A stretch of 64,000 nucleotides of DNA from Halolactibacillus alkaliphilus. GTDB taxonomy: Bacteria > Bacillota > Bacilli > Bacillales > Amphibacillaceae. The stretch spans positions 1-64,000 of the forward strand of contig NZ_FOWN01000014.1 of the NCBI RefSeq assembly GCF_900115465.1, given 5' to 3'. This document shows, one piece after another, positions 38,798 through 46,840 of this stretch; within the stretch, counting starts at the first letter, position 1, and each line of letters starts with the position of its first letter. A program made the translations under genes and the position numbers. The notes under the pieces were generated by a model, which did no database searches, was not told the origin of the DNA, and saw only the letters and a list, made by a program, of their open reading frames with translations.

Positions 38798-38956
38798 TTA
38801 ACAATACGGTTTTGCCATGGATGCACCAATAATAATGAGTAAAATAAACAAGACAACAAGCAAACTAAATTGTGAAGATTGACATTTTGGCGGATAACAC
38901 TTTGGTGGTTGGCATTTATCGCATCCTTTATCATAACATTTTTCATGACAGCCCAC
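38798..38956 (-). CDS. Cys-rich YjcZ-like small membrane protein
   Basis: A 52-residue frame from GTG at 38956 with a strong ribosome binding site (AGGAGGTGA eight bases upstream). The first 25 residues are Cys-rich: GCHEKCYDKGCDKCQPPKCYPPKCQ, given here in parts GCHEKCYDKGCDKC and PPKCYPPKC, with six cysteines. The rest is one hydrophobic helix, QFSLLVVLFILLIIIGAS, nearly the same as the end of Bacillus YjcZ/YoeB-type sporulation proteins, whose helices read VVLFILLIIVG. The Cys-rich head is unlike the Gly/Tyr-rich heads I know. It lies alone between the J-like gene and an SDR gene. Function unknown; spore coat or membrane association is inferred. Confidence 0.8.
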   Translation of the reverse strand: MGCHEKCYDKGCDKCQPPKCYPPKCQSSQFSLLVVLFILLIIIGASMAKPYC

Positions 38957-39023
38957 TTTCCTCACCTCCTACTTACACTGATAGTGTATGTACTAGAAAG
39001 AAAATGGACTGGGTTATTGTTAC

Positions 39024-39782
39024 TTAGACATAATCATGGATTCGGTAATACTGACCATTCACTAATCGATCATCAGCTAACAACAGGTCAACAAGGACAC
39101 GGCCAACCAAGGCCGGATGTCTAAGTGCGTCCTTATCTTTAAAGCCAATGAATGTATCCACTTCTTTGAACTGATCTTCTGATGCTTGACGAATCGTTTG
39201 TTGCATCGCAGTATCCATAATGCTCGGATCAAAAATAATCACTTTATGTGGCTCTTTTAGCTCATCTACTTCCAAAGCCACCGTCTTCGTGTAACGATTG
39301 ATTGCCGCTTTTGAAGCACCATATAAACTCCAGCCATATGTTGAACGATCTGCTGCTCCAGATGAAATATTGGCGACAACGACAGGTGTGCTGAATTTCT
39401 CAGCATCATGCAACAGGCGAGAGGTTGTAAACATGGGCGCGGTGATATTTAAGCTGACATGCCTTTCAATAGCCTCACGGCTATGGCGCTTACTTACATC
39501 GATTGGATTGACCGTGGCCGCATTATTGATCAAGTAAACCTTCTCTGTATTCTTATTAAAAACGTGTGTCTTGATTTTATCACATGTATCTTCTAACGCC
39601 TCTAATGAGGCAAGGTCACATGGATAGTGTGTATATTCTACACCTAAAGCTTGGCTAATGTTTTCCAAGTCCACATTTTTTGTTCGACTTATACCGATCA
39701 CGCGAACTTTTTCTTGTAAGAATAATCGTGCAACACTTTCTCCAAGACCTTTTGATGCTCCAGTGATAATCACATACTTCAT
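39024..39782 (-). CDS. Short-chain dehydrogenase/reductase, YueD-like
   Basis: 252-residue SDR with the coenzyme motif TGASKGLG (about 7-14), NNAATV and the catalytic pair Tyr-Lys in YGASKAA. The sequence resembles Bacillus YueD, an NADPH-dependent benzil reductase of the sepiapterin-reductase group, e.g. INNAATVNPID and MDTAMQQTIR near the C-terminus. The natural substrate is unknown. It is a single gene, with the YjcZ-like gene downstream on the same strand. Confidence 0.88.
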   Translation of the reverse strand: MKYVIITGASKGLGESVARLFLQEKVRVIGISRTKNVDLENISQALGVEYTHYPCDLASLEALEDTCDKIKTHVFNKNTEKVYLINNAATVNPIDVSKRHSREAIERHVSLNITAPMFTTSRLLHDAEKFSTPVVVANISSGAADRSTYGWSLYGASKAAINRYTKTVALEVDELKEPHKVIIFDPSIMDTAMQQTIRQASEDQFKEVDTFIGFKDKDALRHPALVGRVLVDLLLADDRLVNGQYYRIHDYV

Positions 39783-40083
39783 AGGAAGCCCTCCTTTTCA
39801 CCCATGGTGTCTAGGGTTACCCTTATTATAGCGCAATTTACATGCTTGATAAACGGTGACCTCCATACATTTAACTGATCTATTCTCGGTCATCCCTGTT
39901 TCCTTTGTTATTTCTTACAGAAATCCATCGAAGAAAACACACTGCTTTAGCTGTTGGGCAGTCAGAGATAGTGCTCATCAAACGCTTTTTTTACAGAATT
40001 ATCACACTTTTCATACAAAACACTTGATAAAGAGAGGCTATTTAACGTAAAGTAGAGCATATATATAAAAGGGGGAACCATCA
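39783..40083 (+). other. Intergenic stretch before the trans-sulfuration gene
   Basis: About 300 bases between two divergent genes. I see no gene, no SAM or T-box riboswitch signature, and only short inverted repeats. AAAGGGGG at 40070-40077 is the ribosome binding site of the next gene. Confidence 0.5.
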
Positions 40084-41238
40084 TTGTCTCAATCATTTGA
40101 AACTAAAACCGTTCATTTTAAACAAGATAAACATCGTCCGCACAACAGTAAAGTCACACCTATTTATCAAACAAGTGCCTTTTCATTTAAAGACTTAGAT
40201 GATGTTGAAGCTTTTTATAACGGGGATACGGATTATTTATATTCACGCGTAGGTAATCCGAATCCTGATGAACTTGCCTACCTTGTTAGCCAATTAGAAA
40301 ATGCCCCGAGCGGGGTATCAACAGCTTCAGGTCTTTCAGCTATCTTAATAGGTGTCTTATCTGTTTGTCAGGCAGGTGACCATATTTTAGCCTCTACTGA
40401 TATTTATGGTGGAACATATGAATTATTTGAAACCGAGCTGACGAGCCTTGGAATCGACGTCTCTTTTGTTGATTTTAAAGACTTAGAGGCAGTAGAAAAA
40501 GTCGTTAAATCTACCACAAAATTAGTGTATACGGAATCGATTACGAACCCCTTGCTTTATGTTGAGGACTTAGCAGCCATTGTGAGCTTCAGTAAGGCAC
40601 ATCAGTTAAAAACGATGGTGGATAATACGTTTGCGACACCTTACCTTATGACACCTTACGATTTAGGGGTTAATTTAGTTGTACATAGTGCCACGAAATA
40701 CTTAGGTGGCCATAGTGATATCACCGCAGGTGTCGTCGTGGGTGATACGGATTTAATTAAAAAAGCACGTACTAAAGCGATCCACTTAGGACCTACACTA
40801 GCGCCTATGGAAGCGTGGCTCACAGTCAGAGGCATTAAAACACTAGCTTTAAGAATGGAAAGACAAGTGAGTAATGCGCAAAGATTAGCTGACGCATTAA
40901 TAAAGCACAAGGATGTTAAAACAGTCTACTACCCTAAAAATGCAAGCCCTCGAGGAAACGGCGCCATCGTGTCAATTGACTTGGCTGAAACCATCAATGT
41001 TTCAACATTTTTCAAATCGTTAGGCTTTGTAAAAATCATTCCGACTTTAGCTGGTGTAGAAACAACCGTGTCATACCCAAAAACAACCTCTCACCGGGCA
41101 CTATCTGAGGATGTACAAAAATCACTTGGTATTACTGAGGGCTTAGTTAGGATCTCTGTTGGAATCGAAGCGAGTGAAGACATTATTCAAGCATTTACCC
41201 ATGCCTTATCTGTTAGCGTAGGGCCTGTTTCTAATTAA
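40084..41238 (+). CDS. PLP-dependent trans-sulfuration enzyme (cystathionine gamma-synthase/lyase family)
   Basis: 384 residues of the Cys/Met-metabolism PLP family. Seen: SRVGNPNPDEL, the PLP phosphate site YGGTYELF, and the lysine that forms the internal aldimine in HSATKYLGGHSD. It starts with TTG at 40084, eight bases after AAGGGGG. The family includes cystathionine gamma-synthase, cystathionine gamma-lyase and O-acetylhomoserine sulfhydrylase, which I cannot separate by eye. No other methionine gene is adjacent. A strong terminator follows. Confidence 0.88.
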   Translation: MSQSFETKTVHFKQDKHRPHNSKVTPIYQTSAFSFKDLDDVEAFYNGDTDYLYSRVGNPNPDELAYLVSQLENAPSGVSTASGLSAILIGVLSVCQAGDHILASTDIYGGTYELFETELTSLGIDVSFVDFKDLEAVEKVVKSTTKLVYTESITNPLLYVEDLAAIVSFSKAHQLKTMVDNTFATPYLMTPYDLGVNLVVHSATKYLGGHSDITAGVVVGDTDLIKKARTKAIHLGPTLAPMEAWLTVRGIKTLALRMERQVSNAQRLADALIKHKDVKTVYYPKNASPRGNGAIVSIDLAETINVSTFFKSLGFVKIIPTLAGVETTVSYPKTTSHRALSEDVQKSLGITEGLVRISVGIEASEDIIQAFTHALSVSVGPVSN

Positions 41239-41250
41239 AGAACCCCAAAG

Positions 41251-41295
41251 AAACAGCCGCGTAACCTGTCTACTGGTTACGCGGCTGTTTTAGAT
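41251..41295 (+). terminator. Terminator of the trans-sulfuration gene
   Basis: A 16-base perfect stem, AAACAGCCGCGTAACC with its complement (41251-41266 and 41275-41290), followed by TTAGATTG; a T-run is within the right arm. Confidence 0.85.
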
Positions 41296-41321
41296 TGCGT
41301 TGGTTGTGACCAAGCTTTAAC

Positions 41322-44300
41322 TTATTTTTTTCCTGATGCTTTGTCACTTTTACGTGATAGGACGTACAATAAACTACTTGAAACAATCAATAATAGACCA
41401 AAGGCCATAAGGCTATAACGTAATGTTGCTGTATTAGGCAACATACCATTTGTATTTGTCGCTGATTCATTTGAACCCGCAGTTGACCCATTAGTATTTG
41501 TCGCATTAGAACCACTATTGGTCGTATCATTCGATGTTGAGCCGTTCGTCGCTGAACCGTTGTTTTGATTCGTATTATTAGATGTACCAGCATTTGATTG
41601 ATCATCACTCTGATTTGAGTCATTGTTCGTCGATCCGTTACCCTCGCCATCCGGATCATTTGAACTATCTCCAGAGGCGTCATCATTTTGATCATCGTCA
41701 GCACTGTTATTGTCGTTATTATTGTCGTTATCGTTATTATCATCGCTATTATTGTCATTATCGTTATTATTGTCGTTATCAGAAGAATCATCCTCATCAG
41801 GTATCACATCTTCATCCACAATCTCTTCGATAATAGCATAAAAGCTAAACGTATCTGTTTTAATGGTGACTTCTTCCTTTGCTTCATCGTATGTGGCAAT
41901 CGGGTGGAGTGACAACTCACCTGATTCACTTAATCGAACAAATCGTAAGCCTTTAGGATTATCAATGGTTTGTCCACTTACATCAAAGGTAAGTGTCACT
42001 GGCGCCGGAAATCTATCACGATAACGCCCTGATGTGTTATATACATTTAAGCGATAAATATCACTCTTTAAATTAAACACATCAAAACCTGGTTGATCAT
42101 TTGCCTTTGTCAGTCGAAAGATGAATTTATCATTTTTGAAGAAATCCGCTGTCAGAAGTCCATTTGGAAAATCGACCATTAATGCATCGTTGTCATGACT
42201 CGTCATCAATCGTTCACCATTTGTTAATGTTTGTAGAACATCTTTATTCACATAAACAATATCTTTTCCACGGGTAGATAAATGACCATTGCCACCTTGA
42301 TACGTCGCTAAGTTCGCCTGTTCAATAACAACGGCATTTGATTCATATTCATAATCGTCATTAACGTCGTTATCATTGTCATTATCGTTATCGTTGTCGT
42401 TGTCATTATCGTCCGGATCTTTTTCAACAATCTCCTCAATAATCACAAATTTACCTGTTTGTTTCGGGCGGATCCTTACCGTACCCGTAGATGCGATATA
42501 ATCCGCAATGTCTTCAATATAGATTTGACCATTCGGTCCAATTGTCGCATATTTCAGTCCTTCAGGATTGGATATTTGTGCTTGATTTACATCAAACTCC
42601 ATCGTTACTTGTGATGACGTTGGGAAACTTGAAAGAAACGCTTGATCACTGTTAGTTAATCTGAAATCATACGCATGACTTCGAACGCGCAAGCCAGTGA
42701 AGTCAGACGTATCGGCTAGTTTATTAATTCGGTAGTTAAATTGATCACCTGAAAAATGTCTCAGTTTTAACACTTGTTCTGGCACCGAGACGACTAACCC
42801 GTCATGTGAGGCACGGAATACATCGCCTGTCCCTAACTGACTTAATACTTCACCTAAAATAATCACATTGTTTTTATCAAACGTATAAATATCGCCGTTT
42901 GTTAACCGGTACAGTGGTAAATTATCATTATCAATAATCAGTAATGTTGATGGGTCTGGTGCTGGCGTTTCTGGTTCTTCAGGTTCTTCTTCGTCTGGGT
43001 TGTCTGGATTTTCTGTATCTCCCGGTTCTTCTGGTACCTCAGGTTCTTCATAAACAAAACCTTTCGGACCGATAAAACCATTAATTTTCTCAGACGACTT
43101 TACAAAAATATAGTTACCAGGGTGATAGATAGGTGCACTTAGACGTGCATTCTCTTCTTCATAATCATATTTATTTACAACGTAATATTCACGGACAATA
43201 AGCTCACGGCCATCTTGAACATACTCATAATTACGGTACAAGTAAAACTCTTCATCTTCTGCTTTTTCAGGCAGTGGAATCGAATATGTGATTGGCGCAT
43301 TATAAGTCGTAATCTCTTTTGATGTCACCTTTTGATCGGTTTCAACTAACTGATGCATGTTAATATCAACGGATTGACCAATACCCATAGCACTCGCATT
43401 AGGTGAATAGTTGTTTTTAAGTGCCGCATGTAACTTCAAACTTTCACCCTGAGTTTCAGGAAGGTACGACGGTGGCAGCTGGAGCGACGCATCCCCTTTA
43501 TTAAAGAATAGGCGTTTCTGCTTAAGAGCTTTATTAACAACAGGCGAATTAAACACAACCGGCGCGATTTGATTCACCTGAACATTTTGAGCACTTGTCT
43601 TAAAGTATTTATCGTAAATTGTTTCTGTAAAATACGTAAAATCAGACACAGGCTGCGTATTTTCTACAAGTAAGAATTCAATATCATTGTTTTCGGTACT
43701 AAAAATAACATCCCCGTTTGATGCATCATAAAAAATCGGAGTCTCAAAATCTTCTATATACTGACCATTTGATTTATACACAAGCGTGGGTCTTTTTTGT
43801 AAACCGGCTTTCGTACGAAGTTGAAGTTGACTCGTACCGACGCGATTAATCGCCTGGACTTGATTGTCTTTTTCATACATATCCGCAAAGTAGCGCATAT
43901 GATTTGATAGCGGCGTAATTTTAACACCATTCATCACTGAATGACCTTCGTTATCAACAGCGGTATAAGGCGCACCTTGGTCATATGTCAACAACAAGGA
44001 ATAGTCTGTTGAGACGACTTCTGGCGAGAATGATGCCGCAAGAAAACCATTTCTTAAAGCAAACGTGGTATTATCATTAAAAACACCAAAATCAAATTTA
44101 TCATAATAAATACCATAGCCATACATCGCATCTCGAACAGTCAAGCGATTGTTTGATGCATTGTAGTATTCTTCAATGTCAGAATAATTTAAATAAACCG
44201 CATTTCTAACCGACATTTCCTGTTCAAAAGCGGTATGACGCTCTCTAGAATTAAGCTCAGCAAAAAACTGAAAAGGTGATAAAAACGGCAACAATAAGCT

Positions 44301-44342
44301 GACGGCTAACACCCCACTAATAAGTGCTAATTTATGTTTCAT
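41322..44342 (-). CDS. Large cell-wall-anchored surface protein with LPNTA sorting signal
   Basis: 1006 residues from the ATG at 44342 (GGGAGG eight bases upstream). In order: signal peptide (1-30), a unique extracellular part (about 31-430) without a named domain, a Pro/Glu-rich linker (433-464), a domain of ~165 residues (466-640), a DN-repeat linker (643-663), a second copy of that domain (about 670-840), an Asp/Asn/Ser/Thr/Gly-rich wall-spanning stalk, then LPNTA at 968-972, a hydrophobic helix and a basic tail RKSDKASGKK. The two domain copies share the ending FDV...NP.GL.....G and F..IIEEIV. LPNTA is the motif of class D sortases such as Bacillus anthracis SrtC. No sortase gene is in the window. 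Confidence 0.9.
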   Translation of the reverse strand: MKHKLALISGVLAVSLLLPFLSPFQFFAELNSRERHTAFEQEMSVRNAVYLNYSDIEEYYNASNNRLTVRDAMYGYGIYYDKFDFGVFNDNTTFALRNGFLAASFSPEVVSTDYSLLLTYDQGAPYTAVDNEGHSVMNGVKITPLSNHMRYFADMYEKDNQVQAINRVGTSQLQLRTKAGLQKRPTLVYKSNGQYIEDFETPIFYDASNGDVIFSTENNDIEFLLVENTQPVSDFTYFTETIYDKYFKTSAQNVQVNQIAPVVFNSPVVNKALKQKRLFFNKGDASLQLPPSYLPETQGESLKLHAALKNNYSPNASAMGIGQSVDINMHQLVETDQKVTSKEITTYNAPITYSIPLPEKAEDEEFYLYRNYEYVQDGRELIVREYYVVNKYDYEEENARLSAPIYHPGNYIFVKSSEKINGFIGPKGFVYEEPEVPEEPGDTENPDNPDEEEPEEPETPAPDPSTLLIIDNDNLPLYRLTNGDIYTFDKNNVIILGEVLSQLGTGDVFRASHDGLVVSVPEQVLKLRHFSGDQFNYRINKLADTSDFTGLRVRSHAYDFRLTNSDQAFLSSFPTSSQVTMEFDVNQAQISNPEGLKYATIGPNGQIYIEDIADYIASTGTVRIRPKQTGKFVIIEEIVEKDPDDNDNDNDNDNDNDNDVNDDYEYESNAVVIEQANLATYQGGNGHLSTRGKDIVYVNKDVLQTLTNGERLMTSHDNDALMVDFPNGLLTADFFKNDKFIFRLTKANDQPGFDVFNLKSDIYRLNVYNTSGRYRDRFPAPVTLTFDVSGQTIDNPKGLRFVRLSESGELSLHPIATYDEAKEEVTIKTDTFSFYAIIEEIVDEDVIPDEDDSSDNDNNNDNDNNSDDNNDNDNNNDNNSADDDQNDDASGDSSNDPDGEGNGSTNNDSNQSDDQSNAGTSNNTNQNNGSATNGSTSNDTTNSGSNATNTNGSTAGSNESATNTNGMLPNTATLRYSLMAFGLLLIVSSSLLYVLSRKSDKASGKK

Positions 44343-44511
44343 ATGTATAACCTCCCGAAATATCTGTGACTGACTTCTGCAACGCATCGCGTCTAATGAT
44401 TGTTTCATTATATGTGTTTGTATAAAGATACCACATGATAAATGACCTTTATTCCTTACCCTATTATATCGACAAAGACCGAAGTAACCTAAAGTAAAGT
44501 TTATACGATAA

Positions 44512-44558
44512 ACAAAAAGATGACATAAGGCCTTAGTCTTTCAGCCTATGTCATCTTT
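44512..44558 (-). terminator. Terminator of the zinc-binding lipoprotein gene
   Basis: AAAGATGACATAGGC pairs with its near-complement GCCTTATGTCATCTTT and is followed by TTTGTTTATCG on the minus strand. Confidence 0.8.
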
Positions 44559-44570
44559 ATTTCGTCTTGA

Positions 44571-45707
44571 TTAGTTACTCAATACGTCGACTAATACATC
44601 TAAATTTCGTGCCATTAATGAGAAATAGTCTTCATCATTATCTATATCTTCCGTGCGCAGCGTTGCTAAATTATGCAGTTCATTCGTTTCCAGTCCAGCC
44701 TCATCTTTAATTACTTCTGACACTTGTGATGAGATATTCTGTTCAAACAAAAGCGTATCAATTTGGCGTTCTTTCACTAAATCAATTAAACGAATTAATT
44801 GTTGTTGAGACGGCTCATTTGATGGTGATAAACCCGTCACAGCTAGCTGTTCAATACCGTAATCACGTGCCCAATAATTATAAGCCGCATGTGTGACAAG
44901 AATCGTTTTATTTGGTACTTCTTGTAAAGCTGTGGCAAATGCTTCATCTAATGCTTCTAAGCGTGCGACTAAATCATCATAGTTTGCTGTAAAGTAAGCC
45001 TCTTCCTCTGGCATAAGAGCAATAAGTTCATTTAAAATATTTTTACTTAATTCAATAGATAGCTGTGGACTTAGCCAGACGTGCGCATCGTAATCACCAT
45101 GTGAGTGACCATGGTCGTCTTCGTGACTGTGATCGTCATGAGCATGGTCATCTGCATGACCGTGGTCGTCATGAGCGTGGTCATCTGCATGACCGTGATC
45201 GTCATGAGCATGGTCATCTGCATGACCGTGATCGTCATGAGCGTGGTCATCTGCATGACCGTGGTCGTCATGAGCATGGTCATCTGCATGACTAGGGTCC
45301 TCGTGAGCATGGTCATGTAAATAAGTGATCATATCAAGTCCTGTTGATGCTTCTAGAAAAATTACAGATTCATCAGCAAGTGCTTCTTCAATTTTAGTCG
45401 CATAACTCTCTGATTGTTTTTCATTGTAAATAAATAAATCAGCACCAGCAATCGCAATCATCTCTTTGGATGTTGGCTCATACGTGTGGGCATCACTACC
45501 TGCCGGCAAAATAGATGTCGCCTCTACAAATTCTCCTCCAATTTCACTTGAGAAAAACTGAAGTGGGTAAATGGTTGTCATGACGGTTAATTTTTCTTGA
45601 TGATTATCTCCCGTTATCTCTTCTGTTTGGTTTGTTTCTTCTGCTTGACCACAAGCAGTTAGTATCGTTAACAATGTGACGATGAACACTAGTCCGAATC
45701 GTTTCAA
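44571..45707 (-). CDS. znuA: Zinc ABC transporter substrate-binding lipoprotein (ZnuA/AdcA-like) with long His-rich loop
   Basis: Captures Zn2+ outside the membrane for ABC import. 378 residues, lipobox LTAC at 16-19 and the cluster A-I fold: the first zinc His in GSDAHTYEP (74), the second in DAHVWLSP (209), then VTHAAYNYW and the acidic C-terminal site LFEQNIS. Between the first and second His is a His/Asp-rich loop, residues 131-204, made of five 11-residue repeats with the core HADDHAHDDHG, longer than usual for ZnuA. The loop should gather zinc. No permease or ATPase gene is near, and Zur-like boxes precede the gene. Confidence 0.93.
   Translation of the reverse strand: MKRFGLVFIVTLLTILTACGQAEETNQTEEITGDNHQEKLTVMTTIYPLQFFSSEIGGEFVEATSILPAGSDAHTYEPTSKEMIAIAGADLFIYNEKQSESYATKIEEALADESVIFLEASTGLDMITYLHDHAHEDPSHADDHAHDDHGHADDHAHDDHGHADDHAHDDHGHADDHAHDDHGHADDHAHDDHSHEDDHGHSHGDYDAHVWLSPQLSIELSKNILNELIALMPEEEAYFTANYDDLVARLEALDEAFATALQEVPNKTILVTHAAYNYWARDYGIEQLAVTGLSPSNEPSQQQLIRLIDLVKERQIDTLLFEQNISSQVSEVIKDEAGLETNELHNLATLRTEDIDNDEDYFSLMARNLDVLVDVLSN
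45116..45290 (-). repeat. 33-bp tandem repeats encoding the His/Asp-rich loop
   Basis: The phrase CATCTGCATGAC recurs every 33 bases, starting at about 45149, 45182, 45215, 45248 and 45281 on the plus strand, with few base changes between copies. The unit is exactly 11 codons, so copy number can change without breaking the frame of znuA. Confidence 0.9.
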
Positions 45708-45750
45708 TGTTTATTCCCCCTCTAAATATATTCTACGGGAAATAGTATAT

Positions 45751-45786
45751 CGTAACCGTTACGCTTTGTAAACAGTAATGGTTACG
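45751..45786. promoter_or_regulatory. Zur-like operator pair upstream of znuA
   Basis: CGTAACCGTTACG (45751-45763) is a perfect palindrome around one base and AGTAATGGTTACG (45774-45786) is a near-match. Both resemble the Bacillus Zur box TCGTAATNATTACGA and lie 44-79 bases upstream of the start. Confidence 0.6.
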
Positions 45787-45796
45787 TTTTGTTTAT

Positions 45797-46840
45797 TTAT
45801 TTTTTATATTTTACTCGCGCCAATTGATAAACTAGCAGTAAAACGAGCGTTAGCACAAGAAAAATAAGGGCGCCAGTATCGTATAACCATGGATAAATAA
45901 CGATGGGTGGCTTTAAAAAATAATCTGACAAATAGAATAATCCTAAGAGCACAATAAATCGACTAATGTGCTGAAAGCGTTCCGTGTGTTTAAAACCGTG
46001 ACTATGACAAATAAGGAATAGAAAAACTGTGAGCTTAATCACGCTCGTCACAATAATAAACAAAGAAAAAATCGTCTCAATCCGTTCAATTATTCTAAAC
46101 CAATGGATATTCATTAACATATGAAAGAAAGGATACGTTGATATTTTTGTTAGCGCGGCACCTAAGAACATGAGTGTAATAACTGTTACCGTCAAATAAA
46201 TTAGCAGCACTTTTAACAGTGTCTGTAGATAGAGCGTACGCACGCGAGAAGTATCATTTAAATATTCCCCTAAGCGCAGCGTCACAAATCCATCCGCAAA
46301 GACGATGAAAAAAAATACCCCACTGCCTTTAATGAGGTTCATAGGTTCATTCAAATAAAGAGGCATGAGCGTCTGAAAATCAAGGTGCATAAAGGCCATT
46401 AAAAAAATAATGATAACGGATAGCGTCGGTAAAAACTGCAAGACTTCCGCCGTACGACCAACATGTTCTAGCTTATAGCGACTTAATAGGAGAACAACTA
46501 CTAGCATAACAATCAGCATCACACGTGTCGGTGTACCCATTAAATAATGTAACGTAATAAATTGACTTAAGATGATCACTTCCAAGATAAATAAGAGCAA
46601 CGTAAAGATGACTACCACAACATATATTAAAAGACGAATAATAGGCCCAGCAGCCGAGAGCTGAAACAATTGTTTCGGAATAATGAAGATCAAAACACTC
46701 GCTAAAACGCCTGCTAGAAGTATACCTATCCATCCATTTTGATCAAGATAATGAATGGTGAGTTTAGGGAAATACAATACTTTACTTCCTAAAAACGAGA
46801 AATACAACAAGCATTTAAATTGACGCTCCGTTAACTTCAT
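45797..46840 (-). CDS. gerB: Spore germination permease GerB-type subunit
   Basis: B subunit of a GerA-type nutrient receptor in the spore inner membrane, of the amino-acid/polyamine permease fold. 347 residues with about ten hydrophobic segments and few charges between them, starting MKLTERQFKCLLYF as usual for the family. Its ATG overlaps the end of gerC by four bases. It is the third gene of the gerA-gerC-gerB order; the amino acid or sugar it senses cannot be told from sequence. Confidence 0.9.
   Translation of the reverse strand: MKLTERQFKCLLYFSFLGSKVLYFPKLTIHYLDQNGWIGILLAGVLASVLIFIIPKQLFQLSAAGPIIRLLIYVVVVIFTLLLFILEVIILSQFITLHYLMGTPTRVMLIVMLVVVLLLSRYKLEHVGRTAEVLQFLPTLSVIIIFLMAFMHLDFQTLMPLYLNEPMNLIKGSGVFFFIVFADGFVTLRLGEYLNDTSRVRTLYLQTLLKVLLIYLTVTVITLMFLGAALTKISTYPFFHMLMNIHWFRIIERIETIFSLFIIVTSVIKLTVFLFLICHSHGFKHTERFQHISRFIVLLGLFYLSDYFLKPPIVIYPWLYDTGALIFLVLTLVLLLVYQLARVKYKK

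Noticed and set aside
39856-40050. A 64-residue frame between the SDR and trans-sulfuration genes
   Set aside because: No ribosome binding site and no recognisable product; left as intergenic.
41387-41912. Frames in the stalk-coding region of the surface protein gene, rich in Met/Ile/Thr or Ile/Val
   Set aside because: They come from the Asn/Asp/Ser repeat codons read in other frames or on the other strand and have no ribosome binding sites.
45116-45290. CRISPR-like array
   Set aside because: The 33-base units are contiguous without spacers and code in frame for the lipoprotein.
45065-45320. Plus- and minus-strand frames with repeated His/Asp/Met residues inside znuA
   Set aside because: They are shadows of the 33-base repeats; a repeat of 33 bases keeps all frames open. 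Only the znuA frame has a signal peptide and a known fold.
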